DNA from: CAWCWN01 sp963799245
GTDB taxonomy: Bacteria; Chloroflexota; Ktedonobacteria; Ktedonobacterales; Ktedonobacteraceae
Length of the DNA: 64,000 bases
NCBI GenBank assembly: GCA_963799245.1
Contig: CAWCWN010000003.1
Coordinates: 620,001 to 684,000 of the forward strand
Reading direction: 5' to 3'
Below, in pieces: positions 56,085 to 64,000 of the stretch (the first letter of the stretch is position 1; every line of letters begins with the position of its first letter). The position numbers were made by a program, and so were the translations under genes. The notes under the pieces were generated by a model that saw only the letters and a list, made by a program, of their open reading frames with translations, was not told the DNA's origin and searched no databases.

Positions 56085-56708
56085 CTACCTGGCGCCCGGA
56101 CCGACCTGGCGCTGCAAGTCGTGAAGATCGTAGTAGATAGCTTCTCGCACAATCTTGCCTTGCTGGCGAATAGTCACGGTTACCCCGCGCAGGGTGAAGG
56201 GACGACCAGTCGCAGGCATACCAGGCAGATCACCATGGTGAGTGCCTGTCGCCACCCATTCAGCGCTCACCTGGTTGCCATGTGCTAGCCGGTTGGTGAT
56301 GGTGATTTTTATGTCGGGGATGGCCGCCATCCCCATCCCCTTGCGTTCCATAATCGCTTTACGTCCGACCAGGGCTTCAGGGAACATACTATCTTCGACG
56401 ACGGCATGTTCCGCATAATCGTTATGCAAGGCCTCCGTGTTGCCTTGCGACTGGTGGGTAATGTGCTGATGGTGGAGTTGAATATGCTGCTGCACATCAT
56501 CGTTGTGCTGAATATGAGGAACTGCTTTTGCGTGCTGCTGATGCTCGCTGGCTGCCACAACTGCTCCAACCCCTGCAGCGGAGAGACCCAGTGCGGTGAG
56601 CGATGTAATCAGACGCCGGCGCGGCATCTTGCCAAGACGTACATCATCGACCATCTGAGGAACGGTCACGTCTGCTTGTATTTCCTGCTTCTCTTGCTCT
56701 TCTTGCAT
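56085..56708 (-). CDS. Exported SnoaL/NTF2-like ester-cyclase-family protein
   Basis: Start at MQEEQEKQ follows GGAGGT. The N-terminus has KMPRRRLITSLTALGLSAAG, a twin-Arg-like export or anchor segment (RRR followed by a hydrophobic stretch), then a His-rich linker. The C-terminal 130 residues look like an NTF2-fold SnoaL/ester-cyclase domain (VGRKAIMERKGMGM, PDIKITITNRL, GRPFTLRGVTVTIRQQGKIV). The gene starts 64 bases after the PQQ-type gene on the same strand, so the two may share a transcript. Catalysis is not certain. Confidence 0.75.
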   Translation of the reverse strand: MQEEQEKQEIQADVTVPQMVDDVRLGKMPRRRLITSLTALGLSAAGVGAVVAASEHQQHAKAVPHIQHNDDVQQHIQLHHQHITHQSQGNTEALHNDYAEHAVVEDSMFPEALVGRKAIMERKGMGMAAIPDIKITITNRLAHGNQVSAEWVATGTHHGDLPGMPATGRPFTLRGVTVTIRQQGKIVREAIYYDLHDLQRQVGPGAR

Positions 56709-56772
56709 GCTACCTCCTGCATTAATCAAGGCTGCTATCAATCTTTTCAGTCCGCCATGTACACTTGTATCA

Positions 56773-59700
56773 TCATGGCACGGTCGTACTGACATTGACC
56801 GTGTCAAAGGTGACCGTGCTCAAAGCGCTTCCGTTATGCGAGGTGACGGCCAGACCCGCCAGGATTGAGCCGCTTATGTTCAGTGTGATGCTCGAGCCGG
56901 CTACCGGCGTCCAGGTATTCCCATCGCTGGAGGTGTAAGTGGTGTAGGTGGTGCCTGAGCGGGCCACCATCAGATAGGTCGGGACCGTGCCTGTGAAACC
57001 AATGAGCTGTTGAGCACCAGCGCCCTGGGCCGTCCGGTACTGCACGTCGATGCCGTTGCCCGGCGTCACAAAGGCAAAGTAGTAGGCAGAACCAGGATCG
57101 GTGCTCTGCCGCAGCATCACCCCCGCTTTGGCCCAGCCATCTGTATTCGTCTGCGAGAGGATGTGCGCACTCGCACTGCCATCAGCAGCCAGCGACTGCC
57201 ACACGAAGTGGAACTGGTCCGAGGTACCCCAGATATCATAGCCTCCCCCTTGTACCGTCCAGGTGCCTCCACTCAGCGATTGGCTCCCTGCAAGGGCTGG
57301 ATTGCCGATATCTGCACAACTCCAGTTTGTGGGGCAGCTCGGCGGTAACGCCGTACTGACATTGACCGTGTCAAAGGTGACCGTGCTCAAAGCGCTCCCG
57401 TTATGCGAGGTGACGGCCAGACCCGCCAGGATTGAGCCGCTTATGTTCAGTGTGATGCTCGAGCCGGCTACCGGCGTCCAGGTATTCCCATCGCTGGAGG
57501 TGTAAGTGGTGTAGGTGGTGCCTGAGCGGGCCACCATCAGATAGGTCGGGACCGTGCCTGTGAAACCAATGAGCTGTTGAGCACCAGCGCCCTGGGCCGT
57601 CCGGTACTGCACGTCGATGCCGTTGCCCGGCGTCACAAAGGCAAAGTAGTAGGCAGAACCAGGATCGGTGCTCTGCCGCAGCATCACCCCCGCTTTGGCC
57701 CAGCCATCTGTATTCGTCTGCGAGAGGATGTGCGCACTCGCACTGCCATCAGCAGCCAGCGACTGCCACACGAAGTGGAACTGGTCCGAGGTACCCCAGA
57801 TATCATAGCCTCCCCCTTGTACCGTCCAGGTGCCTCCACTCAGCGATTGGCTCCCTGCAAGGGCTGGATTGCCGATATCTGCACAACTCCAGTTTGTGGG
57901 GCAGCTCGGCGGTAACGCCGTACTGACATTGACCGTGTCAAAGGTGACTACACCCAGAGCATTCACATTATGCGAGGTGACGGCCAGACCCGCCAGGATC
58001 GAGCCACTCATGTTCAGCGCGATGCTCGAGCCGGCTACCGGCGTCCAGGTATTCCCATCGCTGGAGGTGTAGGTGGTGTAGGTGGTGCCTGAGCGGGCCA
58101 CCATCAGATAGGTCGGGACCGTGCCTGTGAAACCGGCCTGTTGGACAGCATAAAAACCCGTGCCCGATCGATATTGCACGACGATGCCGTTGCCCGGTGT
58201 CACTTCAGCCGCATAATACGCCGAGTCTTGATCGGTGCTCTGCCGCAGCATCACCCCCGCTTTGGCCCAGCCATCTGTATTCGTCTGCGAGAGGATGTGC
58301 GCGCTCACACTGCCATCAGCAGCCAGCGACTGCCACACGAAGTGGAACTGGTCCTCTGCATTCCAGATGTCACTACCGTTGCCCTGCACCGTCCAGGTTC
58401 CTCCACTCAAGGATTGGCTTCCCGCGATGTTGGGATACCCGACATCTGCACAACTCCAACTAGCTGGGCAGGGAGTTGACGGAAAAGATTGAGACGATCC
58501 AACAGCTAGAGCAGCGTACGTAGCTGTTTCCAGACTCCCAGTGTTATCTGAGCTGGTGGCAAGCCCAGCAAGGAATGCAGTTGGCATGGGCACAATTACT
58601 GTACTGCCCTGCACTTGTGTATAGCTAACTCCATCGCTGGAGGTCGCTGTCGTGAACTGATCACCGATACGTTGGATCTCGATATAGAGGGGGGACGACG
58701 CAGTAGTTAGCTGCACGGCAGTTGTGGTCCCACCCCCAAAGGCCATGCGATATTGCACGATCAGTCCGTTACCTTTCGTAAGAAATACCGCATAGTAGGG
58801 CGAGGTCGGATCCATTGTCTGTCGCGTCATTAGCCCTGCCTGAGAAAAGCCACTGGGCGCATTCTGCGATACCACCTGGGCACTGATCTGTTCATTCCCA
58901 CTAACACTTTGCCTAATAAAGCGAAACTGGTCGGAAGTACCTCCGATGCCTGCTCCACCAGCCTGGACACTCCAGGTGCCTCCTGAAACCTTTTCCGATC
59001 CAGCAGGTGTAGGGTTACCGATGTCCTGACATGACCAGCCATTGGCACAGTTGGGATCAGGGGTAGGCGAAGGCGGGGGACTCGTGGGTAGGCCGAAAGC
59101 GTACACATTGCCATCTGTACTCCCTGTGAAGATCTGGCCATTCGCCACACTTGCCGCCGCATAGATCTTAGCACCCGTTGTATAGCTGTAAAGGCGGTTT
59201 CCGGTCGATGCGTCAAGTACCTCTAGCACGGGACCTGCTCCGTCAATGATAAGACCATTTGAGTACGCCAATGCTGAAATGACATAACCAGGTGTACCAT
59301 GCTGCCATATGAATTTTCCGGTGGCAGGGTCTAGCGCATTCACCGAACCCCCGTACCCCTGGCCGTTGATACTTGTATGTTCTCCAGCCAGGAATAGTGT
59401 GCCATTTGCGAAGGCCCCAGAAGAGACACTGCCGTCTCCACACTGCGGGCAAGCGCCACCAAATGCGGTCTGTTGTGTCCACACAGGCCCGGCAGCCAGA
59501 TTGTTGCGATTGAACGCATAGGCAGTCCCATTCTTATTGGATGCTACCACCAGCGGATTCCCCGCCTTATCATTAAAGAGGGTCGGGGTAGTACCAAAGT
59601 CGGAATCAGGGACTTCTTGTGAAGCTGGAACTGGCCACGAGGATTTGAGGGTGAGCGTCGTGGCATCTATGGCGAGTATTGCCTCACTGAGCGTTTGAGC

Positions 59701-60486
59701 GGGAGTGTTACGCGTACCTGTAGCAACATAGATAGTATTGGTAGTTGTGTCAAGGCTTGGGCTGCCCCAGATTCCGCCACCAAGCTGTCCTGCTGGGACG
59801 ACGTCAAAGGTATTTACAACCTGGTGAGTGCTCAAGTTCACACGCAGCAACTGACCATGCACAAGTGGACAGTCACCTACACTGGCTATGCCAATGTAGG
59901 CATAGCCAGTGTAGATGAGAGGGCTAGACCAGTTGTAATACCCTTGGGTGTTGTCGCCTGTGAAGACTTTCCAGAGAACAGCGCCCGACGTGGCATCGAG
60001 AGCATACCAGTAGGAGTCTCCGCCTCCAACGTAGACCACGCCATTCTGCACCGCCGCCGCCGAAGAAACGCCAGCTAACGAAGGATCGCAGGTCGCGGTG
60101 GTCTGACCAAGGAAAGTCTTCCACTTCAATTTACCCGTTGTCGCGTCGAGGGCATACTCATACCCATCCCAGGAGCCAACATAGACGGTGCCGCCAACGA
60201 TAGTAGGAGAGGAAGCAATAGCGCCGCCAGTCTGAAACTTCCAGTTTACGGCCAACTGTCCTGCATTGGTGGGTGAGAAGGTTGTATCGCTGCTCGCACC
60301 GCTGCGCTGAGGATCATGTAAGTATGTAGGCCAGTCACTCCCTGCTGCAAATGCTGACGTCTGCTTATGGCTTATTACTGCCACTTCTATTAGCGAGGTT
60401 AATAGCATTAAAAATAAGGCCAAAAGCCCCATCCAACGCGCGTTTGATCGAGGAGTCTTCGTAATTTCTTGATGTAAAACAGGCAT
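56773..60486 (-). CDS. Secreted PQQ-type beta-propeller protein with four repeated C-terminal domains
   Basis: The 1237-residue protein has an N-terminal hydrophobic signal (WMGLLALFLMLLTSLIEVAV). Residues about 45-480 form a PQQ/WD-like propeller with repeats such as GTVYVGSWDGYEYALDA and GKLKWKTFLG. A Pro/Ser/Thr linker leads to four domains of about 189 residues, each with CxxxWSCxDIGxP and SLSGGTWTVQG, like DUF1349-type concanavalin domains. It could bind surface glycan or act as a quinoprotein; no heme site is seen. Start ATG 60486 follows AAGGAGG. Confidence 0.88.
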   Translation of the reverse strand: MPVLHQEITKTPRSNARWMGLLALFLMLLTSLIEVAVISHKQTSAFAAGSDWPTYLHDPQRSGASSDTTFSPTNAGQLAVNWKFQTGGAIASSPTIVGGTVYVGSWDGYEYALDATTGKLKWKTFLGQTTATCDPSLAGVSSAAAVQNGVVYVGGGDSYWYALDATSGAVLWKVFTGDNTQGYYNWSSPLIYTGYAYIGIASVGDCPLVHGQLLRVNLSTHQVVNTFDVVPAGQLGGGIWGSPSLDTTTNTIYVATGTRNTPAQTLSEAILAIDATTLTLKSSWPVPASQEVPDSDFGTTPTLFNDKAGNPLVVASNKNGTAYAFNRNNLAAGPVWTQQTAFGGACPQCGDGSVSSGAFANGTLFLAGEHTSINGQGYGGSVNALDPATGKFIWQHGTPGYVISALAYSNGLIIDGAGPVLEVLDASTGNRLYSYTTGAKIYAAASVANGQIFTGSTDGNVYAFGLPTSPPPSPTPDPNCANGWSCQDIGNPTPAGSEKVSGGTWSVQAGGAGIGGTSDQFRFIRQSVSGNEQISAQVVSQNAPSGFSQAGLMTRQTMDPTSPYYAVFLTKGNGLIVQYRMAFGGGTTTAVQLTTASSPLYIEIQRIGDQFTTATSSDGVSYTQVQGSTVIVPMPTAFLAGLATSSDNTGSLETATYAALAVGSSQSFPSTPCPASWSCADVGYPNIAGSQSLSGGTWTVQGNGSDIWNAEDQFHFVWQSLAADGSVSAHILSQTNTDGWAKAGVMLRQSTDQDSAYYAAEVTPGNGIVVQYRSGTGFYAVQQAGFTGTVPTYLMVARSGTTYTTYTSSDGNTWTPVAGSSIALNMSGSILAGLAVTSHNVNALGVVTFDTVNVSTALPPSCPTNWSCADIGNPALAGSQSLSGGTWTVQGGGYDIWGTSDQFHFVWQSLAADGSASAHILSQTNTDGWAKAGVMLRQSTDPGSAYYFAFVTPGNGIDVQYRTAQGAGAQQLIGFTGTVPTYLMVARSGTTYTTYTSSDGNTWTPVAGSSITLNISGSILAGLAVTSHNGSALSTVTFDTVNVSTALPPSCPTNWSCADIGNPALAGSQSLSGGTWTVQGGGYDIWGTSDQFHFVWQSLAADGSASAHILSQTNTDGWAKAGVMLRQSTDPGSAYYFAFVTPGNGIDVQYRTAQGAGAQQLIGFTGTVPTYLMVARSGTTYTTYTSSDGNTWTPVAGSSITLNISGSILAGLAVTSHNGSALSTVTFDTVNVSTTVP
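56789..58489 (-). repeat. Three tandem 567-bp units in the PQQ-type gene
   Basis: CTGACATTGACCGTGTCAAA recurs at 56789, 57356 and 57923, spacing exactly 567 bases (189 codons). The two units nearest the 3' end of the gene are almost identical in DNA; the third is more diverged in one block (57955-58010 and 58130-58240). A fourth, older repeat lies further upstream in the gene. This indicates recent duplication or gene conversion. Confidence 0.93.
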
Positions 60487-61097
60487 CAAAAGGGTCCCTC
60501 CTTAAAATGGTATAAAGTGGAAGCATAAATACATACCTTTTGCAAGAAACTGAAAAACAGGTATCTTCTTTATCAGTGGATTTTGATCCCATCTACCACT
60601 TTGTATTCAGACCGCGTCGCGTATGCCTCTATTCACTAGATACTTCACGAATTCGCCTACGTAAGCATCCGGGTTCACCACCCAGGGTGAGAGCAACGCG
60701 TGGCCTGTTGCCACCTTATTCGTAAACTGAGCTCATTCGCCTAACAATGCCAGGCTTTGCGTACCTGTGTTAAGGCTAACTGATCTTTTTGCCGATAAAT
60801 ATTTCTAAATGCCAAGAAGAGAAGATGGAGTAGTTCGGATAATCTAACGAGAGACTATTCCTATACAACTTACCACTTTGCCCCCTCCATAAAAGTATAG
60901 TTGAGGATTTTGGGTTTGTCAATTTTTCGTCAAGCAAGCTTTCACTAAAAAATCTATCTAATAATTCCCATAAACATGCAAGCAGTAAAAATCAAGCGAT
61001 CTTTAATTCATTTATCAATATACAGGGAATGATAATAATTACAGCTGACGCAGGTGCTGCGTCAGCTGTAAAGGCGTGGTACAGCCATCCAGGATGA
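60487..61097. other. AT-rich intergenic region with a 14-bp hairpin
   Basis: No gene is supported upstream of the PQQ-type gene, so its promoter should lie here. TTACAGCTGACGCA (61039-61052) pairs perfectly with TGCGTCAGCTGTAA (61058-61071) around GGTGC. Read on the minus strand the stem is followed by TTATTATC, so it may be the terminator of the transposase remnant at 61098-61397. Confidence 0.45.
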
Positions 61098-61397
61098 TCA
61101 CCTAGTACAAGTATCCCTGCGAAATGGATGAACTGGCCTGAGAAGCCGATGGAATCTCATCAATTTCTTCTTGAACGCTAAGCTTTTCTCTTGTTGAGCT
61201 TTATCTGGCAGTCGCCTGAGCGATATGGTGGAGATTAGCTGCACAGCTTCGATGGCCTGCCCATGTTCGCTGGGATGTTCCAAGATCGCGTAACGTGTGA
61301 CTATTCCTCCCTCGACTTCATCGAGCATCACCTGGCGGCCGAACTCGACCTGGGCTCCGCCTTTATGACAAGGCGTCCAGCGCTTTGAGCACCGCAA
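61098..61397 (-). pseudogene. Transposase fragment (ISNCY-like)
   Basis: The segment HKGGAQVEFGRQVMLDEVEGG and ILEHPSEHGQA matches the middle of ISNCY-type transposases, where the Asp of the LDEVEGG strand is part of the catalytic core. Upstream and downstream parts of the enzyme are absent, and the ends run into unrelated sequence. No terminal repeats are identifiable. Confidence 0.6.
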
Positions 61398-61590
61398 ACT
61401 AGTGAGGTAAAGATTTCTCCACCTATATATGGTTATTTTTCCTATTTTCTAACCAATTCTTAAGTAAACTCATTACTGATAGGTGTTAATTTGGGGAAAG
61501 TAGTCTGGTTCTACAATAGAAGGTCACGCTGCAATTAACTTTGCCATGAAGCTGTGAGGGGAGGTAAACTCAAGGGAAAGATGAGGGAAA

Positions 61591-62020
61591 GTGGAGAGAA
61601 GGAGGAGGACCAAGTATGTCCCACCCCAGAAGTATCCGCTGCGTCCATTGACTGAACAGGAAGAACGAGCCTTGTCTCGGATAGCCAAAACCAGTAGCGA
61701 ACGAGTAGATACAGCCCAACGAGCCAAAGCGCTGTTAGCCGTGAGAGCCGGCGATCCTTTACCGTGGCAGCCCAGCGAAGTGGCTTCAAGAGCGCAGACA
61801 GCGTCAGCCAGTTAGTGCAGCGCTTTAACCTGCAAAGTCTGACCGCGCTCCTCATCGCTGCCGGTCACAGAGGTGGTGAAGTGGCTCTTTGCGCATGGCA
61901 TCATGCCCCTCTTCACGCCACTGGGTGGCTCGTGTCTATCGGTCCAGCGCATCATCGTTGGGCGAGCCTTGGCTGGGCAGCAGCCCCAAAGAGCGCCGGA
62001 GGTCTTCTCCTAGAAGAGTA
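61591..62020 (+). pseudogene. IS630-family transposase remnant with internal deletion
   Basis: The N-terminal helix-turn-helix part (LTEQEERALSRIAKTSSERV, then after a one-base shift AAQRSGFKSADSVSQLVQRF) runs to about 61870. It joins directly to the C-terminal catalytic part (FAHGIMPLFTPLGGS and RIIVGRALAGQQPQ). The central catalytic Asp region is missing, so roughly the middle half of the gene is gone. It cannot be active. Confidence 0.65.
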
Positions 62021-62101
62021 AGGGACAGTAACTCACCATTCCAATCCTTTTCAAGGCCCGGTGTACCGGGATAATACAATTGGCAAGGAGAACAAAATAC
62101 T

Positions 62102-63022
62102 ATGCAACTGCACACCATGTACCTGCGTAAACTTGCTGTGGTCATCCTATTTGCACTTATCCTGGCGACTAGCGCCTGTGATATTAACCCAGCAACATCG
62201 AATGGCAGTAACACTTCAAGTTCTAATAGCCCTAACACGACAAACTTGGCATCCATCATCCAACGTCATGGAGCAGAGGTGTCTGTTGCTCCAGGGAGCA
62301 CTGGTACATCGAATAGCTCATGTCGGGGGAAGGAGCAGATGGTTGGAGGTGGTTATTATATTGCCGGAAATAAGGTGAGTGCGGATGATAGCGGTCCTAG
62401 CGGCCAGCATTCGTGGGTTGCCACCCTCAGCAATACGACGCAGAAAACGCAGCACATCACCGCCGTTGTAAATTGTGTGGTAGCTGACTTCACCATCAAC
62501 ACTAAGATTATCGCAGGTGAAACCACAGCTGTCAATTCCAAAGATGGTAGCAAAATGTTGATTGTGCGAGCACGATGCCCGGACGGATCCGTACTTACCG
62601 GCGGGGGCTATCTCACTAACTTGAATGGGATGGTTGAGGTTTCAGCACCAGATAAAGACCAAAACCAATGGCTTATCATCTTCCATTCTCTGGGTAAGAA
62701 GCCCACGGCAGTCCAATCGTTTGCCATTTGTGCTACCGCGCACCTGAGCGCTTTGCTCCCTCGTCCACATAGTGAGTTCACCATTGCTGGTGGCGGTGAT
62801 GCACATTCTACCAAGTCCTGCCCGAAGGATACCTTGCTTACAAGTGGTGGCTATGCTACCAGTGATGTCTCAGTCCCAGGCGCATCTTATGCTATCAACA
62901 GCCCTGACTCTGTGACGGCATCCTCTCCTAGACCAGTAACGCAGTGGCTCATTGGAGGGAGTAACTTAGATGTTAAACCTCATCAAGTGTCTATCTGGCT
63001 TGTGTGTGTAAAGCTCAATTAA
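62102..63022 (+). CDS. Lipoprotein of unknown function
   Basis: The 306-residue protein has a type II signal peptide (RKLAVVILFALILATSAC, lipobox Cys at about residue 26) and a Ser/Asn/Thr-rich spacer. The mature part has three related modules with a Cys, a GGGY or SGGY turn and a W-(I/A) strand (MVGGGYYIAGN, VLTGGGYLTN, LLTSGGYATSD). I do not recognise the family. AAGGAG lies 12 bases before the ATG, and the ATG at 62117 is an alternative start. Surface location is likely. Confidence 0.75.
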   Translation: MQLHTMYLRKLAVVILFALILATSACDINPATSNGSNTSSSNSPNTTNLASIIQRHGAEVSVAPGSTGTSNSSCRGKEQMVGGGYYIAGNKVSADDSGPSGQHSWVATLSNTTQKTQHITAVVNCVVADFTINTKIIAGETTAVNSKDGSKMLIVRARCPDGSVLTGGGYLTNLNGMVEVSAPDKDQNQWLIIFHSLGKKPTAVQSFAICATAHLSALLPRPHSEFTIAGGGDAHSTKSCPKDTLLTSGGYATSDVSVPGASYAINSPDSVTASSPRPVTQWLIGGSNLDVKPHQVSIWLVCVKLN

Positions 63023-63078
63023 TAAACAAGCAAGTCACCAGCCAAGTTCAGTAGCATTGCAGTACGTCTTGGGAAATG

Positions 63079-63174
63079 AGTGGGCCGGCCTTAGCCGGTC
63101 TGGCCGTCACCTCGCATAACGGAGGCGCTTTGAGCGCGGCCACCTTTGACACGCTCAGCGTTAGCACGACTGCT
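63079..63174 (+). pseudogene. Short fragment homologous to the 3' end of the PQQ-type gene
   Basis: The frame reads LAGLAVTSHNGGALSAATFD and then TLSVSTTA, closely matching the C-terminus of the PQQ-type protein (LAGLAVTSHNGSALSTVTFD). Only about 31 codons remain, and the fragment stops at the MITE-like element starting 63173. Its codon choices differ from the intact gene, so it derives from a diverged paralogue rather than a fresh copy. Confidence 0.65.
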
Positions 63175-63287
63175 AAATGCTTCCACACCGAATTTGCGGA
63201 ATCACCCTTGCAAGACATCTCTGAAGCCTGATGCTAGGCGGCCGGATGCCGAGGCTCACTCTGCAATTTCTCGCTGGAAGCATTTAG
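63173..63287. mobile_element. MITE-like element, 115 bp, with 13-bp ends
   Basis: CTAAATGCTTCCA (63173-63185) is mirrored perfectly by TGGAAGCATTTAG (63275-63287), with imperfect complementarity continuing to about 35 bases from each end. The ends differ from those at 54271-54442 by one base (CTATATGCTTCCA), so the two are probably related non-autonomous elements. No target duplication is clear. Confidence 0.5.
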
Positions 63288-63339
63288 TGAGAACCTGGTG
63301 CAATTCCAAGCTCCTGCCTTGCCCCCATGTCAGCCCTGA

Positions 63340-63397
63340 GCTCTGGCGGGTGTGTAGGCAGGCGCTGCGCAGCGCCTGCCTACACACCCGCCAGAGC
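63340..63397. repeat. Perfect 58-bp palindrome
   Basis: The 29 bases from GCTCTGGCGGGTGTGTAGGC are followed at once by their exact reverse complement, with no spacer; the centre is between 63368 and 63369 in GGCGCTGCGCAGCGCC. It is in non-coding sequence 102 bases from the inverted GT2 copy. Confidence 0.97.
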
Positions 63398-63498
63398 CTA
63401 TTTACAACAGATGTCCCTTCAAGGGATACAGGACCTTTTAGAGCGCTTTCATCAATGATCATCTGTGACTGGTACTAACCTATTCTACCGCCTAGTAT

Positions 63499-64000
63499 TC
63501 ATATCCGATCCTCGTAAACGAGGCTCATACGCTTATACAAAGATTGCTGTTCCTCCCGTCGCCACTTCTCAGCAAAGAGAACCATTTCGCGTAAGGCGCG
63601 TAGGATGACGGTGAGTTTGGCCCCAGTCGCTTTTCCTGCCCGCCGGGGTAAATGTTGCACACCTACCTCGGTGTAGGTATAGCCAGCACGAGATAGTTTA
63701 TACAGAATTTCTGCGTTAATCATCGCTCCCCGTGTCTCTAAGCGGTGGGTGCGAAAGAACTCAGCGCGGAAGAGCTTAAAAGCGCAATCAATGTCCCGCG
63801 CGTGGACGCCAAAGATGAATCTCACCAACTGCTTCCAACCTAAGGCGTTGAGTTTGCGCATCCAGGTATCCTGCCGATCGATACGATATCCTAACACGGC
63901 GCCATACTCTTCAATGAGGGGGAAAAAGCGGGCCAGGTCGCTGATATCAAACTGCCCATCTGAGTCCATGAAGAAGGCAAGCTCTTTGGTCACAGCTTCA
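63499..64000 (-). CDS. Partial GT2 glycosyltransferase, inverted copy of the 52.8-kb gene
   Basis: The C-terminal 167 codons of a GtrA-GT2-type protein run off the window edge. They match the 52.8-kb product apart from one Ile-to-Thr change (KLTVILRA). The DSDGQFD metal motif is present. The shared sequence ends exactly at the stop codon. Whether the copy is a full gene cannot be seen from this window. Confidence 0.85.
   Translation of the reverse strand, partial: EAVTKELAFFMDSDGQFDISDLARFFPLIEEYGAVLGYRIDRQDTWMRKLNALGWKQLVRFIFGVHARDIDCAFKLFRAEFFRTHRLETRGAMINAEILYKLSRAGYTYTEVGVQHLPRRAGKATGAKLTVILRALREMVLFAEKWRREEQQSLYKRMSLVYEDRI

Noticed and set aside
1..64000. CRISPR array
   Set aside because: The tandem repeats seen are coding (30-bp and 567-bp units) and no regularly spaced repeat-spacer pattern was found; the Cas9-like protein is IscB.

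Overview
The window looks like chromosome from a Ktedonobacteria-like member of the Chloroflexota. That is an inference from gene content, not from a marker gene: large membrane Ser/Thr kinases, an FHA-ABC fusion, secreted PQQ/repeat proteins, an IscB locus, and an ISKra4-type element (a family named after Ktedonobacter racemifer). No rRNA or tRNA was recognised. The core is GC-rich; the region from about 48.8 to 63 kb is more AT-rich and mosaic.

Layout. 0.4-8.1 kb: a large zinc-ribbon, single-TM, BACON-like repeat gene is cut near its 3' end by an IS4-family element (17-bp terminal repeats, 11-bp target duplication). Its Pro/Thr tail lies beyond the IS and is followed by an IS701-like element. 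8.1-9.8 kb: receptor-type Ser/Thr kinase. 10.2-15.8 kb: SDR, amidohydrolase, a cysteine-free family-4-like uracil-DNA glycosylase, a membrane MutS-like ATPase and a methyltransferase. 16.0-17.6 kb: IscB RNA-guided nuclease with a well-structured candidate omega RNA upstream. 17.8-21.4 kb: zincin-like protease, HflX, and a LysE-type exporter behind a short ORF and a strong terminator.

21.5-33.5 kb holds genes that could form a small biosynthetic cluster: a SnoaL/NTF2-like protein (in-frame stop), a degenerate alpha/beta hydrolase, a halogenase-like FAD enzyme (two frameshifts), UbiA prenyltransferase, FHA-ABC exporter, an intact ketosynthase next to a ketosynthase lacking its catalytic Cys (KS-alpha/KS-beta arrangement), and an aromatic FAD monooxygenase. 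No acyl carrier protein gene is visible.

33.5-48.5 kb is mainly central metabolism and regulation: FGGY kinase, broken hydrolase, aldo/keto reductase, membrane protein, phosphoketolase plus acetate kinase (sugar phosphates to acetyl-P to acetate and ATP), ECF sigma/anti-sigma pair, a decayed ISKra4 element, citrate synthase behind a near-consensus promoter, and a kinase-zinc ribbon-pseudokinase protein.

48.5-64 kb is a cell-surface and glycan region: a structured leader, a GT2/GT-C fusion, a GtrA-GT2 fusion, a membrane GH5 enzyme, an ester-cyclase-like protein, a secreted PQQ-propeller protein with 567-bp tandem repeats, a lipoprotein, and many gene and IS remnants. The last 502 bases are an inverted, almost identical copy of the 3' part of the GtrA-GT2 gene, next to a perfect 58-bp palindrome. 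Several single-base frameshifts lie at homopolymers, so some pseudogene calls may be sequencing errors.
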